NCBI GenBank assembly: GCA_030848705.1
Contig: CM061243.1
Location: 102,484,436 to 102,548,435 of the forward strand
DNA from: Heracleum sosnowskyi
Taxonomy: Eukaryota; Streptophyta; Magnoliopsida; Apiales; Apiaceae
DNA length: 64,000 bases
Direction: 5' to 3'
Of this stretch, positions 21,185-34,774 are shown one piece after another. A program made the translations under genes and the position numbers. The notes below the pieces were generated by a model. The model did no database searches. It was not told where the DNA came from and was given only the letters and a program-made list of their open reading frames with translations. Within the stretch, counting starts at the first letter, position 1. Each line of letters starts with the position of its first letter.

Positions 21185-23425
21185 ATGTCTACTACACAAA
21201 AAGTTGGTACTGTCAAAATCCCCATGTTCAGCAAGGAGCATTATCTTATGTGGAAGAAGAAAATGCTCCTGTTTCTTCAAGTTGCAAATGTCAAATATCT
21301 AGGAGTGCTGAAGAATGGTCCCAAAATCCCTATGATTATTGAGGGAGAGCAGATAGAGAATGATGTGGTTACTAGAGCTGCTAGGATGTACCCCAAGGAC
21401 CCCAAGGACTACACTCCTGATGAGAAAGAGGACTCTACACTGGATGTCTGTCTATAGTTGATACTGGTTGATTGTCTGGATCCTATCATGCATAATCATG
21501 TCCTAAATTGTGCTACTGCCAAACACATTTGGGACACAATAGAGATAATCAATGAGGGGACAGAGGAAGTTAGAGAGAATAAGCTGGAAATTCTCACCTC
21601 TTCATATGAGCATTTCAGATCAAACCCCGGTGAAGGTATCTCTCAGGTTTTTGAGAGATACAACAAATTAATTAATGATCTGAACCTCAATGGGAAGCAC
21701 TACACTATCAAGGAGATTAACAAGAAGTTCCTACTGACACTTCCAATTCATTTGGAGAACAAAATATCTGCAATCAGAGAAGCAAGAGATCTTGGAGAGA
21801 TTTCTCTGGAAAGACTGTATGGTGTTCTGAAGACCTATGAGCTGGAGCAGATTCAACATAATGAATTATATGGAACTGGAAAGATAGTTGGTACTTATAC
21901 TGCATTGACAACAGTAGTCCCACAGAAACTGGAAGTGAAGGTTGTTCAACCTTCCAGTTCTAACTTGGATGTTATTGATGCTGAATTTGGTTTAACATCC
22001 ATTGATCAATCTGGTGGTGACTACTACTCTTTGGAAGAACTTGATCAGCTGGAGGATGGTGATTTGGCCATGATAGTCAGGAAGTTTGGGAAGTTCAGAT
22101 TCAGAAGGAATCCCAATCTTAAGTTCAAGCCCAGGTTTCAGAGAGGTGGATCTTCCTCTTCAAGTAGCACAAGGGGTGGCTATAAAACTGGAACTGTGTA
22201 AAGAAGCACAATCAAGTGCTACAATTGTAATGAGTTGGGTCACTTTGCTACAGAATGTAAAAAGCCAAAGCAAATGAGAAGGAACTCATTTGATTCTAGC
22301 AAGAAGAATAAGATTGGGAAAGCTTATGTTGCTGAAGGCAAGAGTTGGGATGATACTGATAGTGATGAAGAAGTAGGTGAGATTGGAAACCTTGCTTTAA
22401 TGGCTAATGAGGCAAGCACTTCATCAACTTACGTGTCAGAGGTAAAGTTTACTGATACTGAAACGATCTATCATCTTAGTACTACTGTTTCATGTGCACG
22501 TAGAGAAAATGATAGAATGATTCTTTTGAACACAGCCCTTGAAAAGGAAATAAAAGAATTAAAACCTGTGCATGTTAATCAGGATGAACTAATTGAGAAA
22601 TTAGCATTTCTTGAGAATAGGGTTAAATGTTAAATTCAACTGGAAACCATTCTTAAGGGTCAGATCAGTGAACTTAAAGTCAAGGCTAATGCTTACTATA
22701 ACTCTTGTAAGACTGCTAAAGAAATCATCAATAAACAAAGTATTGGTCATACTGTAGGAATAGGGTATGACTATAATGAGTTTATTGGTGAATTAAGCAT
22801 AAATACCCCTAACAGAGTCAGTGTTGAAGAAAGGGGTATACCAGATGTGCTTAAGGGTATTGATAAGCCTTTCTTTAGAGAGTCTCAAGCAGATCCTCTG
22901 AATGAATACTCTATCATTATTGAACAGGAGATACTTATGGAGGATCGTGCTTTTGATCTTGAACAGTCCAAAAAGTGTAAGTCTGACAAACCAGTCAAAG
23001 TTGTTTCTGCAACGAAGACTAAGTCAGACATTCATAAAGTGGATCAAAACAACTGTAGAACCAACATGCCTGCTATTAATCTTTCTCATAAAGCATGTGG
23101 TGTGGTAAATTGCATGTCTTGTGCTTTCAATGTTATGTATGCTTATTTTAATAGTAAGCATGTATCTGATAATAAGACTGCTCCACGTCAACATGTAAAT
23201 AATAAGAAGCATGTTAGATCTAAGACTACTAGTCCTCCGAAGACTAGAGTGGATCCATTTATCCCTAAGCCTACTCAGAAATGTGTTAAGGCTGGCTATA
23301 AATGGAAACGCTCTTTTGTGAAAGAGGTTTATGTAGTTAAGGTTAAAGATGTTGTTTTGCCTGACAAAGGCCCGTTCATTAAGTATGTCGGACCCAATCA
23401 AGTTTGGGTTCCGAAGAAGGTCTAA
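21185..23425 (+). pseudogene. gag: Gag of element B, three in-frame stops
   Basis: Gag polyprotein in a single frame, broken by TAG at 21455-21457 and TAA at 22199-22201 and 22631-22633. The N-terminal half is the copia Gag region (MWKKKM, IWDTIE). One CX2CX4HX4C knuckle begins at 22217. The end reads QVWVPKKV, the same WVPK/WVLK terminal motif as in C and D. No indel is needed to keep frame, so decay here has been by substitution. Confidence 0.9.
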
Positions 23426-24847
23426 TCAATTTGATACTGCAGGGTGTTGAACAGGTAAACCGTGTTATGTGGGTTCTTGACAGTGGTTGTTCAAGGCATA
23501 TGACCGGAGATAGAGCCCTGCTATCAAATGTGGTTGAGAAAGCTGGCCCAGGAGTTACCTTTGGAGATAACAGCAAGGGTATTACCAAAGGATATGGCTG
23601 TTTGAAGTTTGGAAATGTTATCATTCAAGATGTATCTATTGTGGAAGGTCTGAAGTTCAATCTTCTCAGCATCAGTCATTTCTGTGATAGAGGATATACT
23701 GTTTCCGTTGAGAAAGATAGATGTCAGATCCTTCACAAGAAGAATGGAAAGTCTGCTCTTCAAGGAGTAAGGAAAGGTGACTTGTTCATAGCTGATCTGC
23801 ACTCTGGATCCAAAGATGAAGTAACTTGTTTTTATGCTAAAGCTTCATCAGATGAAAGTTGGCTATGGCACAAAAAGATGTCTCACCTTAACTTCAAAAC
23901 CATGAACTCTTTAGTCAAGAAGGAATTGGTTAGAGGTTTGCCTCAGATGGAATTTACACAGGAAGGACTGTGTGAGGCTTGTCAGAAAGGAAAGTCAAGG
24001 AAAGCTTCTCACAAGGGCACTGACACATCATCAATAACTGAACCACTTCAGCTACTACACATGGATTTGTTTGGTCCAGTTAGTGTGATGTCCATGTCAA
24101 AGAAACAGTATGCACTTGTGATTGTTGATGACTATTCCAAATATACTTGGGTTTTATTCCTAAATTCCAAGGATGAGACCCCACAAATAGTGATTGATCA
24201 TATAAAGTTGATTGAGCTGGATTCGAGATTCCCTGTTAGAGCTATAAGGTCAGATAATGGAACTGAATTCAAGAATGCAGTCCTAAATGACTTTTGTGCA
24301 GATAAAGGAATAACAAGACAGTATTCTGCCCCTAGAACTCCTCAACAGGATGGAGTGGTGGAAAGGAAGAATCGTACATTGATTGAAGCTTCTAGGACTA
24401 TGTTAAGTGAATCAAGACTTCCAATGTACTTTTGGGCTGAAGCTGTGAACACTGCTAGTAGACTCAGAATCGAACTTTAATCAACAAGGATTTAATGAAG
24501 ACTCCGTATGAGATCATGAACAACAAGAAACCAACTCTCAAATACTTTCATGTATTTGGAGCAAAATGCTTTGTGCTTAAGGATGACAATGTGAAACTTG
24601 GCAAGTTTGAGGCTAAGGCACAAGAAGCTATTTTTATTGGTTATTCCAGAAGATCGTACAGGGTGTACTTGATTGATGGTCACCATGTGAAAGAAAGTGT
24701 CAATGTAACATTTGATGACACTAAACTCCCTAATATCCAAACAGAAGACTCATCTGAGAAACTGATGTTTGATAACTTGCCAGACTCAGATTCAGATGAT
24801 GAAGCCCCACCTGAGAATGTTGCTGGTAATGACAATAACAATGATGA
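23404..24847 (+). pseudogene. pol: Pol of element B, protease-integrase part
   Basis: Overlaps the end of gag by at least 22 nt in another frame and has no ATG before the protease motif LDSGCSRHM. TGCAGGG at 23438-23444 is the acceptor-like junction signal. It contains the protease, the zinc part and the integrase core (MDLFGPV, RSDNGTEF, VVERKNRT). A one-base deletion near 24462 shifts the frame, and the frame resumes at about 24495. It is then cut at 24847 by element E within the Asp/Asn-rich integrase-RT linker. Confidence 0.92.
24843..24847. repeat. Target-site duplication of element E, left copy (GATGA)
   Basis: GATGA before E, repeated at 48904-48908 where pol of B resumes. Confidence 0.95.
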
Positions 24848-25343
24848 TGTTAGGCCGAATACACAATATATAATCAAATATATGTATGAGAATAACACTA
24901 AGAACACTGTTTATGAATAATAAGTTGTATGGAATTAATAACTCCTCTCTCGGTGATGTAAAATATCACAGAGAGCTGCTAGGTTACAAGAATAATGTTT
25001 TCACGTATTCGCATCATTTTTTAGGGTTAACCTATCTGTGTTTATATAGTGCACAGCTACATAAAATCTTCTAATTGATATTCCTATAAATCAGCTATAC
25101 AATTAATATCAATCTAGAATTGCTTTTGTCTTCTGTTCCGTTTCCTTAGCCATCTCGATATCTCTTTGCTTCTTTCCATCTTCAAAGAATATCGCTTCTA
25201 GAATCTTTATTGAATAACACCGACTGCTAAGCAAACTCTGATTGTCAGAGTTTAACAAACTCTGACCAGTCTTCTAGCTAAACTCTGATAGTATCCTGAT
25301 ACTTTAAACACTGATAAACAAACATCAACAATTATATCTAACA
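24848..25343 (-). repeat. 3' LTR of element E (496 bp)
   Basis: Differs from the 5' LTR (48408-48903) at 8 positions by eye. It is 48 bp shorter than the LTR of C, mainly in the motif-bearing U3. TTTATA at 25041-25046 is the TATA box on the minus strand. Confidence 0.95.
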
Positions 25344-25357
25344 ATCTCCCCAACTTG
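25344..25357 (-). promoter_or_regulatory. Polypurine tract of element E
   Basis: CAAGTTGGGGAGAT on the minus strand beside the 3' LTR, with four G where C has five. Confidence 0.88.
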
Positions 25358-25486
25358 TTCATACTAAAAATGTACAAGTTAACAGATAATTAATGATGTC
25401 AAAACATATAACAAATGTAGTGTTTATAAAATCGCAGAGTTTATATTTAACTTAAAACAGAAAACTTAAAAACTTACACACTCCAT

Positions 25487-28400
25487 TTACTTAATCTCTT
25501 CAATATCAGGTACAGTTCTGATATAGTCCATGAGCAATCTTCTTTCAGCTCTTTCAAGTTCAGCTACCATTATCTCCTTCAGTTCCTTTAACTCTGGATC
25601 ACTCTCTCCAGTTTGGTAGATAGCTGCCCTCAGAGCATAGATACTATTCTTTCTCATCTCATTTCCCAGCTTTATTATGAAGGATTTATCTGACTCCAGA
25701 TTAAATTCCAACACTTTTATACGAAGATCTGTTCTGAGTCTTGCACTGTTCCTCTGCATCTCAACAAGCTTTCCATTGTAATCTCTGTACTTTGGTATGT
25801 AAGAACCAACAGACTTTAAGCCACAAAGAGCTCTAGCTTTCACCATTCTGCTTCTTAATACCTCAGCTGCTTAATGAGTTCTTTGATTTTTGATTTTGAG
25901 TAGATACAGCACATACTCCAGCTCTTCCTTCATTTTTAATCCAATGTCAGCTTCACCAACTCTGTATACTCTACCATCAGTCTTGAAGTATAACAGAAAA
26001 TCCTTTTTCAACCCTTTATGGTGAATTAACTGAACCGACTCTAAAGTATCAAGATTTTCTTGAGTCACACCAACACCTGGTTCAGCTAATGAGGTATAAT
26101 CCATAGGACTATTATTCACTCTCTTTTCTCTATGAGATCCTAGTCCAGATTTATCTCTAGATTCTTTGCCCATTATAGTTTTGCTTTGAAGAATATTTGT
26201 ATTTCCAGGAATCAGAGAATGTTGAACTGTGATTGGTTTAGCAAAAGTCCTTTGGAGTTGTGAAGATAGTTGAGTCTGTACAACTTGAGTAGTATCAGTG
26301 GTTGTCACAGCTTCCAATGATTTATCAACTTGAGCATTGTCAGAGGTTGATTGAACTTTCTTCAGTATTTGTTGTTCTTCTACAAGCTTCCCTTTGCCTT
26401 TGTCAAGACTAGCTTCAACAGGCCTCTTTGCATATTATAAACTCTGTTGAGAGTTTACATTCTCTTTGATGATAATTCCTCTTTCTTTTGGCCTTGAAAC
26501 CTTCACAGTCTTCTTTATTTTTCCAGACTTTAAATTCTTCTCATACTCTTCAGCTATCATCTTTTCTTCTGCTTGAATATCTTCAATGGTTGCATCTGCA
26601 CCATGTTCTTCCAGAAACAACTGAGCTGCAATCTCTTCATCAGTAATTGGTTGAGAAGTAAGCAATAAGCTTCTAGCTCTTGAAGAAGATTGAGCACCAG
26701 TGTTTATTTTCTCAGAGTTTGCCCTAGCAGAGTTTGACCTTAGTCTCCCTTGCTCTTGAGTAGATTTTGACCTTGACTCTTTTCCTTTTGCACCACCATC
26801 AGTAGTATCATCCTGTCTACTTAGAGTTTGAGATTTCCTGCATTTGTCTTTAAGTACTCTCTCCCCCTTTTTGACATCATCTGGAATCAACACTGAGGTG
26901 AGCAACTCTAGAGAAGCAGCAATTGAATCAAGCTTGTCAGACATGACAGTTTGATTTTCTTCAACTTTGCTCAACCTGGTTTTTATAACCTCTTGCTCTC
27001 TCGAGAAAGAAAGTTTTTCTTGCTTTAAAGTCAGCTCCCTTGCAACCACATCATTCCTCAACCCAGTAACATCTTTATGAGTTTCATCAAAACGATTGTG
27101 AAGAGACTTTACTTGGACAATTGTAGCTTTAAGATTAGCAAGAAGCTCAGGATTAGTGATAGTAGAAGCAGACTTTTTCACAAAATCAGCTGCCCTTTGA
27201 GAAGTGAGGATACAGTCATAACTTGACCAATTTGCATAATACATATCCTGAAAATGTGCTTCAGTAGCATGATTAGATGTACCACCAATATCAGTCACCT
27301 TAGGATTTTGTTGAGCAGAAATCCTTGGAGAAGATGAAGAGTCAACTTGATCATCAGACTTTGCTGAAGACTCTGCACTTGGAGAAGTATGAACAGTCTC
27401 AGCAAAAGTTTCATGTGCATCCTCATTTGTAAGCTTTTCATAGTTTAAGTTTTCAACTACATTTTCTTGAACAGCCTCAACAACAAGCTCTATAGTAGCT
27501 TCAAAATCATTTTCTACAGTATCTTCAAGAACATTCTCTGCAGCTACAGCCTTTGCTGTCTGATCAACCTCTTCACCCTTTTCAATAACCTTGTGAGTGA
27601 CAGAGAAAACCTCTGTATGAGTAGCCAAAGACTCATCAATAATTACTGTAGGTTGATCAGCTGCCACATCCTCAGTTTCACTAACACTGCCAAACTCTTC
27701 AAGAGTTGCAGAAGGACGTGCTTCAATGTTTTCCTCTATATCCATCTCCAAGATAGGCTCAAGCAATTCATCATTAAAATCAGCCATATCATCAACATTT
27801 GTTCTGGCGTCATCAGGCACAGTAGCATTCTCATGAACATCTTCAGAAACAATCTCTGGAGCTGCAGCAGGTGTAGAAGCAGGAACCAAACCATCAAATA
27901 GATAAGCAGCAACTAGCTTCCTCTTTTTGGTGTGTATTGACTCAGTTTCATCAGAAGGAGGTCTATTTGCCCTCTTCTTTGTCCTTGAAGGTTTAGCATT
28001 TGAAGGATTAGTAGCCTTGACAGCCTTAAAAGCCCTATGCTTAGTTCTACCCCCAGCTTGTGGTCTTTGAGAAGTAGATGGAGGTTCAGTATTTAAGGGC
28101 TCAGTGTTTAATGGTTCAGGATTTTGTTGAGGTTGTGGTTGTAAAAATTGTTGGACTCTCTCAGGAAGTAACAAATCCCCAACATTTCCTTTCTTAACAT
28201 CTTTATTTGTTAAGTCAGAGAATACCCTCTTATGCAACTTAAATGAAGGAATAACATCATCTTCAATAATGTCTACCCCAGTTACACAAGCAGAAAATAT
28301 TAACTGACAAAAACGAGCAAAATAAACCACACCCCTATTCTCTGTCATCTTTTCTCTTATATTATTCAAAACTAGTCTAGCAAAATCAAAGTGAGTACCA

Positions 28401-28930
28401 TAGAGAAGAGAATACCCGATTTGCAGACTGTCAATTGGAATAGCATCCTAATTGGTACACTTCTTCCCGAACGCTCTTGTTATGGAATCAAAGAAGAAAC
28501 TCCATTCCTTCCTTAAGAGCGGTCGCTTCAAGTTACATGTCCTTGCCAAAGACCCAGTGTAACCAATCTCTCTCATCATCCTTTGAAGTTCAGCATCACC
28601 AACAGAGATTGTGTACGCATTGAAATCCTCAAAACCAAGAGCATCACGAACAGTGGTTGGAGTGACCACAAACTCTTGTTCATCAAATTCAAAAATAATT
28701 GAAGGAGTTCCAGACTCTCCTCCATCATCATAAACACCCGTCTCCCAGAAAGCTTTGATTTGCAATCCAGAAAGCTTTTCTGGTTCCACTAGAGCATACC
28801 CAATGTCTGACTGAGCAAGGAAATTTTGAAACAAATGAAACGCCTCTGGTGCGTTCTCAGTACTTAAGGGTGCTGCATAGTTGTTAGGAACGAACTCTAA
28901 CCCAACAGAATGAAATACTGTGGTTGCCAT
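25487..28930 (-). pseudogene. ORF3 of element E, full length with three in-frame stops
   Basis: Starts MATTVFHSV at 28930 and keeps one frame to 25487, broken by TAG at 28448-28450, TAA at 26435-26437 and TAA at 25871-25873. The N-terminal domain (about 260 residues) has the shared pattern KEWSFFFD followed by F-G-K. Next come an acidic low-complexity linker and a coiled coil at about 26880-27100. A PPT-like tract lies at 26863-26867 and is followed downstream by the C-terminal module seen in C (YFKTDGRVYRVGEAD). It serves as the reference for what C has lost. Role unknown; no transmembrane segment noted. Confidence 0.9.
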
Positions 28931-30230
28931 TAGAAATAATTTGAAAATTATCAGAGAATAAGCTTTGAACTTTCAGAGAATATTGGATGCAGAAAAGTGT
29001 TTATGAAAAGGTGTGTGTGAAAATGTTTTGTGAATAGAGTAAGTCTGTAAAGAATATGAACGTTGTGTGTATAATGGTTAAATATGAAACAAAAAAATTA
29101 AAACTGAAGAGTTTTAATCATTAAGATGCACAGCAGGCTTACTCATGAAGTGTGTGATTGGGACAGTTGTCACACATGCATTAACTGACAGCATTAATCA
29201 TGGTAGTTTCCAATACGCATACGCAGTAAAAACAGGCACTAATTACTGCTATTTACACGCTTCATCATTTTCAAAACACATACAAACCGTTGTCAATTAT
29301 ACTCTCTATTTTCAAAAATAATGTTCCTCAACAATTATGAAATGTCTGAAACACCTTTATTTATTTTAATCATCAGAGATTAAAAATAAATTACCTCGGC
29401 GTAGAGTACACAGTTCGTCAGTGTTTATCAATTCTCCACATTTATTAATAATCTCTTTTCTCAAAATGCACAGTTGTGAATATTTGTGTGTGTATAGCAG
29501 AGTTTACTGAATATAAATATTTAGAACATCTCAAAGTGCATAAAATCCACAAATTAAATCAGTAAAAACTGGTTGCCCAAACTCTCATTTAGAAAACAAA
29601 ATTTGATGTCATCTAAACTCTGTACCTTTATATGAATTTATTTGTTTTCACCCCCTATCTAATTTTTTTTTTCTTTTCCAGTAATCAGTGGTTGGCACTA
29701 GTCACCAAAAATTTCAAATTTTAGCCCTTATTTCATACAATAAGTTCCTGGATCTTCCTAGGCACAACATGATCTCAAAGGAATTTGTGCATTTTTTATG
29801 CATCTTTTTCTTAGGGGTGATGTAGTAGCAACTAATTATAAGAGTTTAGACTAACATCATTTAGCACATATCATTTATGAGAGAAAGTGCAAACAGCTAA
29901 TACAGACTCAGTGTATAGGACCAATAAACTAAGAGATGCTATAAATATAGAGACAGTATCATGTTGTGTAAAGTTTCTGTACACATTTGAGATCAGATCA
30001 TATATAACTCAGAAGGATTCATGATTACTTACTGAGAATCATGCTTCATACTATTTTCTTCATCGGTTTTTATGTTTCAGACAATACCACAATTAGAGTT
30101 TAACATCAGAGTTTAACCAACAGAGTATGCCAACAAAGTTTAGCAACATGATTTGCATGACAGTTAACATATGCATAGAAACATGAGCAACAAATCACAG
30201 AAGAGTTAATTTTGAGTCTAACTAGTATCT
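28931..30230 (-). other. pol-ORF3 spacer of element E
   Basis: Noncoding. It contains scattered AGAGTTT/AACTCTG motifs, clustered at 30090-30130, and a block shared with C at about 29690-29790. The last 300 bases before ORF3 presumably include its leader; no promoter was recognised. Confidence 0.75.
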
Positions 30231-33200
30231 CTAGTCGAAACCAGAGATCATTCCTAGTTCATTCACCAGTCTTGTAAATGTAGCTTCACTCAAAGGCTTG
30301 GTGAAGATATCTGCAAGCTGTTGATCTGTAGACACAAAATGAAGCTCAATATTTCATTCCTCCACATGTTCCCTGATAAAGTGATACCTTATGTTGATGT
30401 GCTTGGTCATGGAGTGCTGTACTGGATTTCCTGTCATAGCAATAGCACTTTGATTATCACAGAAAATAGGTATTTTAGAGTACCTTAACCCATAATCCAG
30501 TAATTGATTCTTCATCCACAGAATCTGTGCACAACAGCTACCAACAGCAATATACTCTGCTTCAGCAGTGGATGTGGAAATTGATTTCTGTTTCTTGCTG
30601 TACCAAGAAACTAGTTTGTCACCTAGAAATTGACAGCTTCCACTGCTGCTCTTTCTGTCAATCTTACAACCTGCAAAGTCTGCATCAGAGTAACCAATTA
30701 ACTCAAACTCTGATTCTCTAGGATACCACAAACCCAAGGTTATGGTTCCTTTGAGATATTTGAAAATCCTCTTCACAGCTGTTAGATGAGGCTCTCTGGG
30801 ATCAGCTTGAAATCTTGCACAAAGACAGGTTGCATACATGATGTATGGTCTACTTGCAGTCAGATAAAGAAGAGACCCTATCATGCCTCTGTAGTTTGTC
30901 ATATCTACTGAAGCTCCTGTGTCTTTGTCTAGCTTTGTTGCAGTTGCCATAGGAGTTGTTGCAGATGAACTATCAAGCATACCAAATTTCTTGAGTAGAT
31001 TTCTGGTATATTTTGCTTGATTGATAAAAATCCCATCATCTGTTTGCTTTACCTGCAAGCCTAGAAAATAACTAAGCTCTCCCATCATGCTCATTCGGTA
31101 CCTGGACTGCATAAGCTTGGCAAACTTCTTACAGAGTTTATCATTAGTAGACCCAAAGATTATATCATCCACATAGATTTGAACTAAAAGCAAATTATTA
31201 CTAGTATTGAAATAGAACAAGGTTTTATCAATTGTACCTCTAGTGAACCCACTTTCTAAAAGAAATTGAGCCAGAGTTTCATACCATGCTCTAGGTGCCT
31301 GCTTTAGTCCATAAAGTGCTTTGTCAAGCCTGTAGACATAATCTGGATACTTGGGATCCACAAACCCTGGTGGTTGTTCAACAAACACTTCTTCTTCAAG
31401 TTTCCCATTGAGAAAAGCACTCTTGACATCCATCTGAAATACTTTAAACTTCTTGTGAGCAGCATATGCGAGAAAAATCCTTATGGCTTCCAATCTTGCA
31501 ACTAGAGCAAATGTTTCATCATAGTCAATTCCTTCCTGCTGTGAATATCATTTTGCCACAAGTCTAGCTTTGTTCCTTGTAATTATTCCCTCACTGTCAG
31601 TCTTGTTCATGAAAACCCACTTTGTACCAACAACAGATCTGTTCTTGGGTCTTGGTACAAGTGTCCTGACTTCATTTCTTTTAAACTCATTCAATTCCTC
31701 CTTCATTGTTGTTATCCAGTTAGCATCTTGAAGAGCTTCATCCACTTTCTTAGGCTCTGTTTGAGATATGAATGCATGAAACAGACATTCATTTGCTGTA
31801 GCACTTCTTGTTTTCACACTTGCATCTAGATTTCCAATTATCAGATCAGGTGTATGAGCCTTAGTCCACTTTCTTGCTGTAGGTAAGTGGCTTCTTTCAT
31901 CATTATTGGATCCTCCCCCTTGATCCATGCTCTCCTGATTTTCTTGTTGACCATCTATATTCTCTGAGGCTCCCCCTGAATTGGACTGCTCAGAATTTGA
32001 ACTTTCAGAGTTTGTGTTAGATTCTTCAGCTGACTCACTTTCAGAATGTGAGTCATCATGTTGAGATGTTCCTGAAGTATCTTCATGCTCCCTCTCAACT
32101 GGTTCTCTATTTTGTTCTGTCAGAGAAACTTCCTCAGTGTTTACCAGAAAAGGTTCAGAGTATGCTTCATCAGAGTTTGTTGGATTTGCTTCGTCAGAGT
32201 TTACATCATCAGAGTTTAGATCTTTATTTTCAAAGCGTAGTTGATCATGATTTTCTTCATCTTCTATTCCAATTATTTTCTTGTCATCAAATGACACATG
32301 TATAGATTCCATGATCACTTTAGTTCTCAGATTATAAACTCTGAATGCTTTAGTCGACAGTGGATATCCAACAAAAATTCCTTCATCAGCTTTTAAATCA
32401 AACTTGGTCAACTGTTCAGGATGAGTTTTCAACACAAAGCATTTGCACCCGAAAATATGAAAATATTTCAGGTTTGGTTTCTTTTTCTTCACCATCTCAT
32501 ATGGTGTTTTCCCATGCCTGTTGATCAGTGTAGCATTTTGAGTAAAACAAGCAGTTTGAACAGCTTCTGCCCATAAATAAGTTGGCAATTTTGCTTCAGC
32601 AAGCATTGTTCTGGCAGCTTCGAGTAAAGTTCTGTTCTTTCTTTCAACTACACCATTCTGCTGTGGAGTCCCAGGTGCAGAAAATTCTTGCTTCACTCCT
32701 CTTTCCTTGCAAAATTATTCCATTGTTGCATTTCTGAATTCAGTACCATTATCACTCTTGATAATTTTCACTTTATCCTGTGATCCTTTATCCAGTAGCT
32801 TTACATGTTCCATCAGAATTAATGCAGTTTCATCCTTCTTTGCTAGAAAGTACACCCAGGTGTATCTAGTGTACTCATAAAAAATGACTAAAGCATATTT
32901 CTTTCTGCCAAGAGACATTACATTTACTGGACCAAATAGATCAACATGAAGAAGATGATAAGGATCCACAACTGAAGATTCAGACTTACTCTTGAAAGAT
33001 GACTTCCTTTGCTTGGCCTTTTGACAAGAATCACACAGACCATCTAAGCTGAGTATAGATTTTGGAAGTCCCCTTACAAGATCTTTTCGAATTAGCTCAT
33101 TGATGTTGTTCAAATTTAGATGAGAGAGCTTCTTATGCCATTTCCAACTCTCTTCATTAGACATCTTTGTAGACAGACACACAGATTTTCCTTCAGAGTT

Positions 33201-33560
33201 TGATACCAAACTTGCTTCATAGATATTATTACGTTTGTGTCCAACTAGAACAACTTTCCCTGTAGATTTGCTAACAACCTCACAGTATTCAGGTTGAAAA
33301 TCTACATGATAACCTCTGTCACAGATTTGACTCACAGATAGCAAGTCATGCTTGAGTCCTGGAACATGAGCTACATTTGTGATGATGACACTTCCAAGAT
33401 TGATATTGCCATATCCCATAGTACGTCCTATGTTGCCATCTCCATAGGAAACTTTTGGGCCAGCCTTCTCCTCATAATCTGATAGCAGGGCTTTATTTCC
33501 AGTCATGTATCCTGAACATCCACTGTCCAAGACTAGGGTGCTCTCCCTTATGCCCTGCAA
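30231..33560 (-). pseudogene. pol: Pol of element E, three in-frame stops
   Basis: Protease (LDSGCSGYM), integrase, reverse transcriptase (YVDD) and RNase H in one frame, ending at TAG 30231-30233. Stops at 32715-32717 (TAA, integrase), 31548-31550 (TGA, start of the reverse transcriptase) and 30354-30356 (TGA, RNase H end). As in C, the frame opens one codon after a TGA with TTG CAG GG and does not overlap gag. PPT-like tracts in the linker are at 31915-31919 and 31972-31976. Confidence 0.94.
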
Positions 33561-33585
33561 TCATAAACAATTACTGAGAGTTAGT
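33555..33585 (-). promoter_or_regulatory. Splice-acceptor-like signal at the gag-pol junction of E
   Basis: On the minus strand, CTAAC is followed by a T-rich stretch and ATTGCAG, ending at 33555. Arrangement and spacing match C. Confidence 0.5.
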
Positions 33586-33746
33586 TTTAAGGATCCAGAC
33601 TTGCTTGGATCCTTTGGCTTTCTTAACATTGTTAGCTTTTGCAGCGGAATTCTTATCAACAGAGTTTAAGCTAACAGTATCAGAGTTTACACTTGCAGAA
33701 TCAACTTTAACCCATTTCACATTGGGCTTTAACTCATAATAGTTAT
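33571..33746 (-). pseudogene. gag: Gag of element E, C-terminal fragment
   Basis: Last codons of gag (from YYELKP to the stop at 33571-33573), separated from the rest by element D. Matches the end of the C gag, including the KQVWILK motif. Confidence 0.9.
33742..33746. repeat. Target-site duplication of element D, left copy (GTTAT)
   Basis: GTTAT before D, repeated at 46255-46259; the gag frame of E joins across it. Confidence 0.95.
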
Positions 33747-33814
33747 TGTTAGGAATATGTTGTTCTTGATGATAAGCATAAAACACTTAGTAGAATTTGT
33801 GTAAAGTCAATTTT

Positions 33815-34175
33815 GTAGCTGTCAACGAAATAGCATGCTTAGCAGTGTTTCGTTGACAGGAAGCTCATCAACGAAATGAGTGTTGTAGCAATTGCATTGT
33901 ACAATACTTCACAGTATGATAGGCATTCTATTATATGTTTTAGATAGGTTTTCTAAGTCATGTTGACTATGTACTAGATAGGCAAAATAGGTTGGTTAAT
34001 TGTAAATATGTAATGCCTTGTAATTCTGCCTAAGTGAAGACATGTCAACGGTATGAAGATTACTCTGTCAACGGTATGGAGTTTACCCATCAACGAAACG
34101 AGGGAAACACCATCAACGGAATGAAGAATGAAGCTATCAACGAAACACATCTCCTTGCTATCAACGAATCAATGT
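33815..34175 (+). repeat. Array of the family-D motif TCAACGRAA / TTTCGTTGA in the LTR
   Basis: Nine copies by eye, in both orientations: TCAACGAAAT, TTTCGTTGACA, TCAACGGTAT, TCAACGAAAC, TCAACGGAAT and similar. They lie upstream of the TATA box, in U3. Exactly repeated in the 3' LTR at about 45300-45660. Confidence 0.92.
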
Positions 34176-34453
34176 TGCTTTTTGAACAGTTGACAAAGTG
34201 ATAGTGACAGTTTACTGAACAGATCTAAAAGGAGATATGGAAGTGTACTGTGCATTGGAAGCCATCAAAGTGGATACTGGAAATAAGGAAACATTCCAAT
34301 TTCCAATAAGGCTCTTGGAAATGATTATAATGAGCATGAAGACAAAAGCTAAGATCTCCAAGGACCATTGGACAAAAGGAATGAAAAGCAAGCTACTGAT
34401 GGTTACTACTATTATTCTTTAGTTTAACCAAACGTAGAATTGTAAACTTGGGA

Positions 34454-34460
34454 TATATAA
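34454..34460 (+). promoter_or_regulatory. TATA box of the element D LTR
   Basis: TATATAA within GGGATATATAACCAAG; also at 45938-45944 in the 3' LTR and in the related LTR of A. Confidence 0.65.
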
Positions 34461-34774
34461 CCAAGTGTAGCAGTTACTTTAGGATTAAGAGAAGAAACAC
34501 AAATAGATTGTATTAGCTATTTTTTTAGAGCAATTCTTCTCTACAACCTTGTAACTGAGCAGCTGTGTACTTTTGTATCACAGATTATTTCCGCAATAAA
34601 AACACTTCAGTTGGATCATCAAACAATCCAACTGAATTATTTATATCTTGTGTTTTTATTTATTCAGTTCAGTTTTATTTTATAAAGTGTTTTAGTTTCA
34701 AGAAAATATCAAGAATTGTATTCAACCCCCCCCCCCCCTTCTACAATTCTGTTAGGTCATTTGGGAATAACAAT

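Larger units (their letters stand above)
33747..34772 (+). repeat. 5' LTR of element D (1026 bp)
   Basis: Starts TGTTAGGAATATG and ends GGGAATAACA. It holds nine copies of TCAACG/CGTTGA between about 33815 and 34175. A small open frame at 34237-34422 occurs in both LTRs and is not called a gene. A C13 tract lies close to the end. Confidence 0.97.

Noticed and set aside
33815..34175. Regularly recurring short repeats resembling a CRISPR array
   Set aside because: Units are 8-11 bp, in both orientations, with irregular spacing, in plant LTRs; not CRISPR.
34237..34422. 61-codon frame in both LTRs of D
   Set aside because: Repeated only as part of the LTR; no coding signature and no partner in the LTR of A.
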